A stretch of 11,227 nucleotides of DNA from a bacterium (GTDB lineage Bacteria > Patescibacteria > ABY1 > BM507 > VMTK01). Under the pieces are notes generated by a model, which was given only the letters and a program-made list of their open reading frames with translations, was not told the DNA's origin and did not search any database. The stretch lies in NCBI GenBank assembly GCA_030641105.1, contig DAOWHZ010000099.1, forward strand, positions 1 to 11,227, in the 5' to 3' direction. The position numbers and the translations under genes were made by a program. Positions 1 to 5,005 of the stretch are shown here, piece by piece (within the stretch, counting starts at the first letter, position 1; each line of letters starts with the position of its first letter).

Positions 1-1548
1 TAAAGCAAACTTTTTACCTGCTTTGGAGGCAATACTGTCTTTAATCAAAGCAAAATTAAGGAAGGATTCGTTCATGCGAAGCACACCAATAGTGGAAAAA
101 TTATTCTGCCAATAGCCGCCAAAACGTTGTTTTACTCCGCTTAAATAATGTTTAGCGTAAGGATAAAGTCCGTTATCAGTTAAATCTTCTAAAGCGGTTC
201 TTTTTATTTCTAAACTTTCCCGAGCAACCTGCATTAAGCTAGCTAAATTATCAAAAAATTCTTCGCGTGTCTTAGATAAATAACCAACTCTAGGTAAATT
301 TAAGGTTACTACGCCAATTGAACCTGTTAAAGGATTGGCGGCAAACAATCCACCGCCGCGTCTTTTTAACTCTCTATTATCCAAACGCAAACGGCAACAC
401 ATACTTCTAGCATCGTCCGGTTTCATGTCGCTATTAATAAAATTGGAAAAATAAGGAATGCCGTACTTGGCTGTCATTTCAAAAACTTTTTCTGCGACTG
501 GCGAATTCCAGTCAAAATCTTCGGTAATATTATAGGTTGGAATAGGAAAAGTAAACACTCTTCCTTTGGCATCGCCTTCCATCATTAATTCAGCAAATGC
601 CAAATTAAACATATCCATTTCCTCTTGAAAGTCTTTATATTTTTCCTTTTGCACCTCTCCGCCAATTATTACATTTTCCTCGCCTACTGCCTTGCTGGGC
701 GTTAAATCCATGGTCAAATTTGTAAAAGGACATTGAAATCCTACTCGGGTCGGCACATTAATATTAAATAAAAATTCCTGCAAAGACTGTTTTACTTCTT
801 TGTAATTCAAATTGTCATGCCTGATAAAGGGAGCCAAATAAGTGTCAAAGTTGGAAAAGGCCTCGGCGCCAGCCACTTCGCCCTGCAAAGTATAGAAAAA
901 ATTAATAATTTGGCCCAGTGCTGTACGCAAATGCTTAGCCGGTTTGGATTCAATTTTGCCCGCCACGCCGCCAAAACCCTGAAGTAATAAATCTTTTAAA
1001 TCCCAGCCCGCGCAATATGGGGCTAACAGCTGCAAGTCATGAATATGCAAATCCCCGTTTTTGTGAGCTTCTCTAATGTTGGAAGTATAAACTTTATTAA
1101 GCCAGTAGTTAGAAGAAATAGCTGAAGCAATATGATTATTCAGGCCTTGCAGGCTATAACTCATATTAGAATTTTCTTTAATCCGCCAGTCAGATTTCTG
1201 CAAATATCCCTGCATTAAATCATTAGAATTAATCATTAAGCTCATCTCGCGCAATCTGGTTCGCTGATCGCGGTACAAAATATAAGATTTAGCTATTTTA
1301 ATCTGCCGGTTTTTAATTAAAATTTCTTCTACAATATCTTGTATCTCTTCTACTGCCGGGATGCTGCGGCTATGAAATTTTTCATTTAGTATTTTAACAA
1401 CCTGGCTGCTAAGTTTTTCCGCTAACTTTTTATCCGGCTTGCCAACAGCTTCAGTTGCCTTAAAAATAGCACTGGTAATTTTATCTTGGGTAAAATCAAC
1501 AATTTCACCAGATCGTTTTCTAATTTGAGTTATAGTATTATTTTGCAT
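1..1548 (-). CDS. nrdD: Anaerobic (class III) ribonucleoside-triphosphate reductase, N-terminal 516 residues, cut by window edge
   Basis: NrdD reduces ribonucleoside triphosphates to deoxyribonucleotides without oxygen, using a glycyl radical installed by NrdG. From the ATG at 1548 the frame is open to base 1, giving 516 residues; the family usually has about 650-750, so the C-terminal glycyl-radical loop and zinc cysteines lie outside the window. Visible: an ATP-cone at about residues 7-96 (starting IRKRSGEIVDF), GDLHIHDL at 165-172 followed by Cys179 (probably the position of the first active-site cysteine), a CPFTN motif at 273-277, MCCRL at 383-387 (probable thiyl-radical cysteine loop), and RGGGLFAANPLTGSIG at 397-411. 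The ATP-cone implies allosteric control of overall activity. It lies 224 bp downstream of nrdR on the same strand, so co-regulation is likely. No Shine-Dalgarno sequence is seen. The class III assignment is firm; the cysteine mapping is from family knowledge. Confidence 0.95.
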   Translation of the reverse strand, partial: MQNNTITQIRKRSGEIVDFTQDKITSAIFKATEAVGKPDKKLAEKLSSQVVKILNEKFHSRSIPAVEEIQDIVEEILIKNRQIKIAKSYILYRDQRTRLREMSLMINSNDLMQGYLQKSDWRIKENSNMSYSLQGLNNHIASAISSNYWLNKVYTSNIREAHKNGDLHIHDLQLLAPYCAGWDLKDLLLQGFGGVAGKIESKPAKHLRTALGQIINFFYTLQGEVAGAEAFSNFDTYLAPFIRHDNLNYKEVKQSLQEFLFNINVPTRVGFQCPFTNLTMDLTPSKAVGEENVIIGGEVQKEKYKDFQEEMDMFNLAFAELMMEGDAKGRVFTFPIPTYNITEDFDWNSPVAEKVFEMTAKYGIPYFSNFINSDMKPDDARSMCCRLRLDNRELKRRGGGLFAANPLTGSIGVVTLNLPRVGYLSKTREEFFDNLASLMQVARESLEIKRTALEDLTDNGLYPYAKHYLSGVKQRFGGYWQNNFSTIGVLRMNESFLNFALIKDSIASKAGKKFAL

Positions 1549-1563
1549 GGGAATTATAAATTA

Positions 1564-1718
1564 CTTTGAATTACGAAACAGTCCTTGATTTTGTCATTTC
1601 GAACGGAGCGGAGCGGAGAGAGAAATCCCTTAAACTTGGTTTTTGAGTTATTCATGGTTAAGGGATTCCTCGCCTGCGGGCTCGGAATGACAAAAAGATG
1701 GCATTTCGTAATTCAAAG
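1564..1718. repeat. Palindromic intergenic element, family A copy 1 (nrdR-nrdD gap)
   Basis: This nested inverted repeat almost fills the gap between nrdR and nrdD. The outer arms are perfect over 15 bp (1564-1578 and 1704-1718). Inside them are TTTTGTCATT-type ends (1589-1602 and 1681-1695) and AAATCCCTTAA against TTAAGGGATT around a short spacer. The same architecture with TTTGTCAT ends recurs at 4838-4991 and 6304-6485. Such elements are familiar as dispersed extragenic palindromes in candidate-phyla genomes; whether they act in mRNA processing or are non-autonomous mobile DNA cannot be told from here. An in-frame stretch on the plus strand here is not a gene. Confidence 0.85.
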
Positions 1719-1772
1719 AAATTATTATTTGAAATTAATTTCTATCAATTTCCTATCCTTATTTACTTCTTT

Positions 1773-2267
1773 CTACTTTTTTTTACTGCTTTTCACCTTT
1801 TTCTTACCGCTTCTCTTGCTCCGCAACAGCTTATTCAGCTCCCGCCTAAATGTTTGCGCGTCTTTAAATGACTGGTAAACACTGGCAAAGCGGATATAGG
1901 CCACTTGATCAACTCGTTTAAGATATTTCATCACTAGTTGGCCGACTTGAGAAGAGGTTATTTCGCTTTGGCGCGTGGCCTGCAGGTCGCGTTCAATTGA
2001 ATTAATTAATTTTTTAAATTTATCCTCAGTAATCGGCCGTTTTTCTAATGCTTTGCGCAAGCCCTTAATTAATTTATCCCTGGAATATGTTTCTTTGTGG
2101 CCGTCCCGCTTAACAATAGTAAGATCTAAAATTTCTATTTCCTCATAAGTTGAAAAACGAAAACCGCATTTAAGGCATTCTCTGCGCCTGCGAATTGAAA
2201 GCCCGTCACTGGCCACGCGTGAATCAACAACTTTAGTATCTTGATAATAGCAAACTGGACACTTCAT
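1773..2267 (-). CDS. nrdR: Transcriptional repressor NrdR
   Basis: NrdR represses ribonucleotide reductase genes in response to ATP/dATP. The 164-residue product has the family's full architecture: an N-terminal zinc ribbon with Cys3, Cys6, Cys31 and Cys34 (CPVC and CLKC), the basic DNA-contact segment SIRRRRE at 24-30, FSTYEE, and an ATP-cone from about residue 49 to 139 (IVKRDGH ... VAYIRFASVYQSF). The last 18 or so residues are a lysine/serine-rich tail beyond the usual end, giving a length slightly above the common 150-155. The ATG at 2267 is right because MKCPVC is the conserved N-terminus. No Shine-Dalgarno sequence precedes it. It lies upstream of nrdD, and a promoter with a NrdR-box-like palindrome sits about 220 bp upstream, so autoregulation is likely. 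Identification is firm. Confidence 0.97.
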   Translation of the reverse strand: MKCPVCYYQDTKVVDSRVASDGLSIRRRRECLKCGFRFSTYEEIEILDLTIVKRDGHKETYSRDKLIKGLRKALEKRPITEDKFKKLINSIERDLQATRQSEITSSQVGQLVMKYLKRVDQVAYIRFASVYQSFKDAQTFRRELNKLLRSKRSGKKKVKSSKKK

Positions 2268-2272
2268 AAAAG

Positions 2273-2379
2273 TATAATGCGAACCTACGAATTACGCGAA
2301 TTCTACGAACTCGCGAATTAATAATTCGTAGCATTCGCGAGTTTGTAGATTCGCATACAATTTGTAGGTTCGCATTATA
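2273..2379. repeat. Long palindrome in nrdR leader, family B copy 1 (GCGAAT-rich)
   Basis: The outer arms 2273-2293 and 2359-2379 match at 20 of 21 positions as an inverted repeat. A second, inner inverted repeat pairs CTACGAACTCGCGAAT with ATTCGCGAGTTTGTAG (15 of 16), and the centre CGAATTAATAATTCG is itself palindromic. In RNA this would be one long rod ending six bases before the nrdR start codon. A related GCGAAT-rich palindrome lies at 9817-9900. The 61-residue minus-strand frame across it is a by-product of the repeat. Confidence 0.85.
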
Positions 2380-2387
2380 ATTCAAAC

Positions 2388-2437
2388 AAAAAAAACACCT
2401 GTAAAAGTATAAATTCATTTATGTTATAGGTGCTTTT
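2388..2437 (-). terminator. Rho-independent-type terminator in the nrdR leader
   Basis: On the minus strand AAAAGCACCT pairs with AGGTGTTTTT (one G-U), the inner ATAAAT/ATTTAT extends the hairpin, and a run of eight T (bases 2388-2395) follows. It lies about 45 bases downstream of the nrd promoter and about 120 bases before nrdR. It should therefore end a short leader RNA or attenuate the nrd transcript. The opposite strand has only a four-T run, so action there is less likely. Confidence 0.6.
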
Positions 2438-2456
2438 ATCTATCTTCTTGCCAAAT

Positions 2457-2472
2457 TTACCATATCTTGTAT
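2457..2472 (-). promoter_or_regulatory. Possible second, degenerate NrdR box
   Basis: ATACAAGATATGGTAA on the minus strand matches the recalled NrdR-box consensus ACACWATATMTWGTGT at about 11 of 16 positions. It is 33 bp from the better box at 2490-2505, close to three helical turns. Paired boxes at about 31 bp are the normal arrangement, so it is plausible, but the match alone is weak in AT-rich DNA. Confidence 0.3.
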
Positions 2473-2483
2473 TATCTATTTAC

Positions 2484-2511
2484 ATTATACCACAACATAT
2501 AGTATTGTCAA
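2484..2511 (-). promoter_or_regulatory. Sigma-70-type promoter for the nrdR-nrdD transcript
   Basis: A perfect -35 TTGACA (2506-2511) and a perfect -10 TATAAT (2484-2489) on the minus strand are separated by 16 bp. It is the strongest promoter match in the window and points at nrdR. Transcription would begin near 2477, giving a leader of about 210 bases that contains a terminator-like hairpin and a long palindrome. Confidence 0.75.
2490..2505 (-). promoter_or_regulatory. NrdR box inside the promoter spacer
   Basis: ATACTATATGTTGTGG on the minus strand matches the NrdR-box consensus at about 12 of 16 positions, including the central CTATAT core. It fills the 16-bp spacer between the -35 and -10 exactly. 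A repressor bound there would block RNA polymerase. Since the encoded repressor is NrdR itself, negative autoregulation together with nrdD is inferred. Confidence 0.55.
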
Positions 2512-2598
2512 GAATAATAGATTTGGCTAATTTTAGAATATTATTAAGACAATTTTATTAAATCCTCTTGCCATGGACTTTAAAAAATCAAAAAGGGC

Positions 2599-2625
2599 TG
2601 TGGATAAACATTTTTCTGTGGACAA
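2599..2625. promoter_or_regulatory. Two DnaA-box matches in the same orientation
   Basis: TGTGGATAA (2599-2607) is a perfect DnaA box (TTATCCACA on the minus strand). TGTGGACAA (2617-2625) is a one-base variant in the same orientation, 18 bp away. They lie about 90 bp upstream of the nrd promoter and next to a nearly pure AT tract (2639-2697). DnaA control of ribonucleotide reductase genes is known in other bacteria; a replication origin is the other possibility. Two boxes are too few to decide. Confidence 0.45.
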
Positions 2626-2638
2626 CTCCGTGCTTTTC

Positions 2639-2697
2639 ATATTTAATATAACATAAATAAAAAATATATAAAATACGAGTTTAATACGCAAATAAAA
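2639..2697. other. AT-only-like tract beside the DnaA boxes
   Basis: About 60 bases are almost entirely A/T, with only a few G/C in ATACGAG and TACGC, starting 13 bases from the second DnaA box. Such tracts serve as unwinding elements or promoter UP-type elements, but the surrounding spacers are also AT-rich, so this is only suggestive. The rest of 2512-2727 shows nothing else I can name. Confidence 0.3.
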
Positions 2698-2727
2698 AAG
2701 CCCTGAATCGTAATATCTACAAAATAA

Positions 2728-2758
2728 AATTCCCTTGTTTACAGTAAACAAGGGAATT
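2728..2758 (-). terminator. Strong terminator after the small-ORF region
   Basis: A perfect 15-bp inverted repeat (2728-2742 and 2744-2758) has a single central base. On the minus strand it is followed by TTTTATTTTG. The near-absent loop would open to about 3-5 bases in RNA. It sits directly downstream of the small ORFs and probably ends their transcript, insulating them from the nrd promoter. It overlaps the stop codon of the putative 52-residue ORF. Confidence 0.7.
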
Positions 2759-2915
2759 AAAGCAAAGAGGAAAAATAAAATCCAATTTTATTACGCCTAA
2801 CTATCCGAATATCTGAAGTCCTAAAGCCCGAAGGGCAAAGGATTTGAGTAAGCTCTTTCGGAAAAGAGCGAACCAGATATTCGGTGTTATCCGGACAGTA
2901 TTGCTTTTTTGGCAT
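2757..2915 (-). CDS. Possible 52-residue ORF overlapping a structured element
   Basis: ATG at 2915 to TAA at 2757 would encode 52 residues (MPKKQYCPDN ... FYFSSLL) with two cysteines and a hydrophobic end. It is in the same frame as the 59-residue ORF and begins nine bases after that ORF's stop, with a second in-frame TAG between. There is no Shine-Dalgarno sequence. Most of it coincides with a three-way-junction inverted-repeat structure (2805-2884), and its stop falls in the terminator stem. It could be a real second gene, a decayed 3' part of the upstream one, or chance. I do not recognise the product, and the non-coding reading is at least as likely. Confidence 0.25.
   Translation of the reverse strand: MPKKQYCPDNTEYLVRSFPKELTQILCPSGFRTSDIRIVRRNKIGFYFSSLL
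2805..2884. other. Three-way-junction inverted-repeat element (possible structured RNA)
   Basis: The closing stem is CCGAATATCTG (2805-2815) with CAGATATTCGG (2874-2884), 11 bp and perfect. Inside are two hairpins. The first pairs AAGTCCT (2816-2822) with AGGATTT (2839-2845) plus GCCC/GGGC around GAA (2826-2836). The second pairs GCTCTTT (2852-2858) with AAAGAGC (2863-2869) around CGGA. The first hairpin has a G-U pair on the plus strand that becomes an A-C mismatch on the minus strand, so the plus-strand RNA folds slightly better. The flanking genes are all minus-strand. It matches no RNA family I can name and may be another palindromic repeat type. Confidence 0.6.
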
Positions 2916-2924
2916 TGGTCGCTA

Positions 2925-3104
2925 TTATCTTCTTTTTGTCCTCCTTGTTGGTGGCGAACCAAGCCACAGAAAGCGTCCTGAACCGTGTCTCACGAATGCC
3001 ATGCCAAGAATTGCTAATGCATAATTTGCACGCGATATTATGTATTCCTGCATTTTTCGATCTTCTTTACTGTCTATAGGTTTTCTTTTTTTGGCGATTT
3101 TCAT
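2925..3104 (-). CDS. Small basic protein, 59 residues, strong Shine-Dalgarno, function unknown
   Basis: ATG at 3104 to TAA at 2925 encodes MKIAKKRKPIDSKEDRKMQE followed by a short hydrophobic stretch (YALAILGMAF, 28-37) and a very basic tail (RRTKRR). The predicted product is strongly cationic. What makes it credible is the ribosome binding site: GGAGGTGA six bases before the ATG, the only clear Shine-Dalgarno sequence among the genes here. The base composition is also less AT-rich than the flanks. A terminator follows at 2728-2758, giving a self-contained short transcription unit between ftsZ and nrdR. I do not recognise a family. Options include a nucleic-acid-binding or ribosome-associated small protein, a membrane-active peptide, or a leader peptide for a structured RNA. 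Tandem stop codons (TAA TAG) end it. Confidence 0.6.
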   Translation of the reverse strand: MKIAKKRKPIDSKEDRKMQEYIISRANYALAILGMAFVRHGSGRFLWLGSPPTRRTKRR

Positions 3105-3110
3105 AGCTAC

Positions 3111-3118
3111 TCACCTCC
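3111..3118 (-). promoter_or_regulatory. Shine-Dalgarno site of the 59-residue ORF
   Basis: GGAGGTGA on the minus strand is a perfect eight-base match to the anti-Shine-Dalgarno end of 16S rRNA, within AAAAGGGAGGTGAG, with a six-base gap to the ATG at 3104. It fixes that start codon. None of the eight larger genes with a visible start has a comparable site. Confidence 0.8.
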
Positions 3119-3311
3119 CTTTTATTTTGACGCTTTCTAAAAAAGTATTTTGTTAAAGAGCAATGTTTCAGATCAACAAGTTATATACGAACTTATTAAA
3201 AATTTATCTAACTTTATTAAATTGTTTTATAAAAATATGCAATCAAAATAATTTTCAATCGCATATTATATCAAATTTCCAAATTACAAATTTCCGCTCT
3301 ATTTATAGTCC
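3119..3311. other. AT-rich gap upstream of the 59-residue ORF
   Basis: No gene is supported here. On the minus strand there is a GATATAATATG (TATAAT at 3265-3270) without a good -35, and a weak TTGCAT-N17-TAATAA pair. A promoter for the 59-residue ORF probably lies in this stretch, but I cannot place it. The 60-residue plus-strand frame at 3163-3345 is low-complexity and runs into a repeat, so it is not called. Confidence 0.4.
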
Positions 3312-3402
3312 GTATCCCTTCGCTAAAGCTACGGAATACAAGTAATAATATTTCCAACAACAACAAAATAAATTTATAGTCCGAAGCTTTAGCGTAGGAC
3401 TA
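3312..3402. repeat. Pair of CGCTAAAGCT mini-hairpins after ftsZ
   Basis: Two short imperfect hairpins, 3312-3339 and 3377-3402, carry the same 10-base core in opposite orientation (CGCTAAAGCT and AGCTTTAGCG). On the minus strand both are followed by GGACTATAAAT. The second has a 6-bp closing stem, TAGTCC/GGACTA, and includes the TAG stop codon of ftsZ. They may help end or stabilise the ftsZ message; the T-rich tail is poor, so I do not call a terminator. Confidence 0.65.
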
Positions 3403-4590
3403 CATCATCTTCTTCCTAATAAACGCCGGGATGCCTAATTCCTCATCCTCTTCTTCAGCCCCTTCTTCGCCTTTTTCCCTGGCTGGTTCGGCTTGAGCCG
3501 CTTTTAAACTGGAAATTTTACTTTTCTTTTCTTTTTTCTTTTCCTGCGTTACTGAAGAAGCATCTTCTTCCTTGGAAATAAAAGAACTGGGCTTATAAGG
3601 CCTTTCTCCGCTTACTGATTCGCTAACACCTATTTGCCTGCCGTCAAAACCGGTTGCTACAACTGTAATTTTAATTTCGTCTTTAAATTTTTCATCTATA
3701 ACCGCGCCAAAAATAATTTTAGCGTCTTCATCAGCCGAAGAAGTTATAACCTTGGCTGCTTCATTAACTTCATGCATGGCTAAATTAGAGCCGCCAACAA
3801 TGGTAAATAAAATTCCCCTGGCTCCTTCAATTGACATTTCCAGCAGTGGTGAGTTAATAGCTGCTTTAGCCGCTTCAATAGCTTTATTCTCTCCGCTGGC
3901 CTGGCCAATACCCATTAAAGCGCTTCCGGCATTAGCCATCACGGCTTTAACATCTGCGAAATCCACATTAATCAAACCTGGTGTGGTAATTAATTCGGAA
4001 ATGCCTTGCACGCCCTGGCGCAAAATTTCATCAACTACCATAAAAGCGTCTAAAAGCGAGGTTTTTTTATCAATGACTTGCAGTAATTTATCATTAGGAA
4101 TAGTAATAATAGTATCAACTTTATCAGCTAATTCAGAAACGCCGCGTTCAGCAATATTTTTTCTTTGCACTCCTTCAAAAGCAAATGGCTTAGTTACCAC
4201 TGCCACAGTTAAAGCGCCGAGGTCGCGGGCTAATTCAGCAATTACGGGAGAAGCTCCTGTGCCCGTGCCGCCGCCCAAGCCGCAAGTAACAAAAACCATA
4301 TCAGCATCTTTCAGCATCTCCCTGATTTCATTTTGCGCTTCTTCAGCCGACTGCTTGCCCAACTCAGGATTCATGCCAGCGCCTAATCCGCGAGTTATGG
4401 TTTTACCAATATGCAACTTTTTTGTCGCTTTATTATAATGCAGGGCTTGAACATCAGTATTAATAGCAATAAACTCAACCCCTTTAATACCACATTCAAT
4501 CATGCGATTAATACCGCTGCCACCTGAACCTCCTACGCCAATTACTTTTATTTTAGCAAAAGTTTCAATTGCTGGTTTTACTTCAGCCAT
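3400..4590 (-). CDS. ftsZ: Cell division GTPase FtsZ
   Basis: FtsZ is the tubulin-like GTPase that polymerises into the cytokinetic ring. The 396-residue protein has the N-terminal GTP-binding loop [13 protein letters not shown] (18-30), the tubulin signature GGGTGTG (106-112), and the catalytic T7 loop NVDFADV (208-214, with Asp210 and Asp213). The core ends at about residue 320 ([10 protein letters not shown]). A charged, probably disordered linker rich in K, E and S follows, then the C-terminal peptide [11 protein letters not shown], the conserved tail that binds FtsA. The N-terminal loop has Ser where most FtsZ have Asn (GGGGGNAVNRM). The ATG at 4590 ([20 protein letters not shown]) gives a normal N-terminus; no Shine-Dalgarno sequence is present. 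It follows ftsA with a 415-bp gap holding its own candidate promoter. Identification is certain. Confidence 0.98.
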   Translation of the reverse strand: MAEVKPAIETFAKIKVIGVGGSGGSGINRMIECGIKGVEFIAINTDVQALHYNKATKKLHIGKTITRGLGAGMNPELGKQSAEEAQNEIREMLKDADMVFVTCGLGGGTGTGASPVIAELARDLGALTVAVVTKPFAFEGVQRKNIAERGVSELADKVDTIITIPNDKLLQVIDKKTSLLDAFMVVDEILRQGVQGISELITTPGLINVDFADVKAVMANAGSALMGIGQASGENKAIEAAKAAINSPLLEMSIEGARGILFTIVGGSNLAMHEVNEAAKVITSSADEDAKIIFGAVIDEKFKDEIKITVVATGFDGRQIGVSESVSGERPYKPSSFISKEEDASSVTQEKKKEKKSKISSLKAAQAEPAREKGEEGAEEEDEELGIPAFIRKKMM

Positions 4591-4591
4591 A

Positions 4592-4672
4592 TTTGTAATT
4601 AGAAATTGGAAATTAGAAATTTGGGAACTATTTATAAAAAACCAAATTTCAAGTTTCAGATTTCAAGTTTCA
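4592..4672. repeat. AT-rich AGAAATT/TTTCAAG inverted repeat before ftsZ
   Basis: Iterated AATTAGAAATT units on one side and TTTCAAGTTTCAG units on the other form an imperfect inverted repeat (best pairing AGAAATTTGG with CCAAATTTC) just upstream of the ftsZ start. The same TTCTAATT-type units occur between dgkA and ybeY. It would place the ftsZ start in a weakly structured leader. Confidence 0.5.
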
Positions 4673-4740
4673 TTGTTAAAAAATATTTAAGTAACAAATA
4701 ATCAATTATTTGATTTTACAGCTATTATTCTTATAATTCT

Positions 4741-4780
4741 ATTGTATATCATTATTTAAAAATCCGCAAGACCCTGTCAA
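4741..4780 (-). promoter_or_regulatory. Candidate ftsZ promoter
   Basis: On the minus strand TTGCGG (4764-4769), 17 bp and TACAAT (4741-4746) form a reasonable sigma-70 promoter. A perfect TTGACA lies at 4775-4780 but has no well-spaced -10. The predicted leader is about 145 bases and contains a small hairpin CAAATAA/TTATTTG (4696-4713). This would let ftsZ be expressed independently of ftsA. Confidence 0.45.
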
Positions 4781-4837
4781 ATTATTAAATTTAAGGTGTA
4801 TAAATTTTTTATACACTCCTACAAATCAACAAATCAA

Positions 4838-4991
4838 CTACAAATTTACAAATAGAGCTCCTTTGTCATCTCGAGGAGCGTAGCGACGAGAGATCTGTGA
4901 CTGTGGTTTATTGCCCTTATCACGATTGTAGATCTCTCACTCCGCTATCGCTCCGTTCGAGATGACAAATATCGGATTTGTAGATTTGTGG
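4838..4991. repeat. Palindromic intergenic element, family A copy 2 (ftsA-ftsZ gap)
   Basis: The core ends TTTGTCATCTCGA (4862-4874) and TCGAGATGACAAA (4957-4969) are perfect 13-bp inverted repeats. AGATCT-containing inner arms follow (GAGAGATCT against AGATCTCTC). The outer arms 4838-4853 and 4976-4991 pair at 14 of 16. The left flank also carries the CACAAATCAACAAAT-like motif found in the outer arm of copy 3. It occupies much of the 415-bp gap between ftsA and ftsZ, just after the ftsA stop. Confidence 0.85.
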
Positions 4992-5005
4992 GGATTAACA
5001 TTAAG

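Noticed and set aside
1585..1878. 97-codon plus-strand frame
   Set aside because: It begins in the TTTGTCAT palindrome and continues antisense to the 3' end of nrdR.
2233..2418. 61-codon minus-strand frame
   Set aside because: It runs through the GCGAAT palindrome and overlaps the start of nrdR; the Arg/Ile-rich product reflects repeat translation.
2533..2751. 72-codon minus-strand frame in the nrd upstream region
   Set aside because: It starts inside the terminator stem, crosses the DnaA boxes and AT tract, has low-complexity composition and no ribosome binding site.
2805..2884. tRNA or tmRNA-like gene
   Set aside because: The fold has three stems but no anticodon arm, T-arm GTTC motif or CCA end.
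3752..4438. 228-codon open frame on the plus strand
   Set aside because: It is antisense to ftsZ and owes its length to the codon bias of that gene; the product looks like no protein family. The same holds for plus-strand frames opposite ftsA (5115-5744, 5918-6455) and the 449-residue gene (7967-8442).
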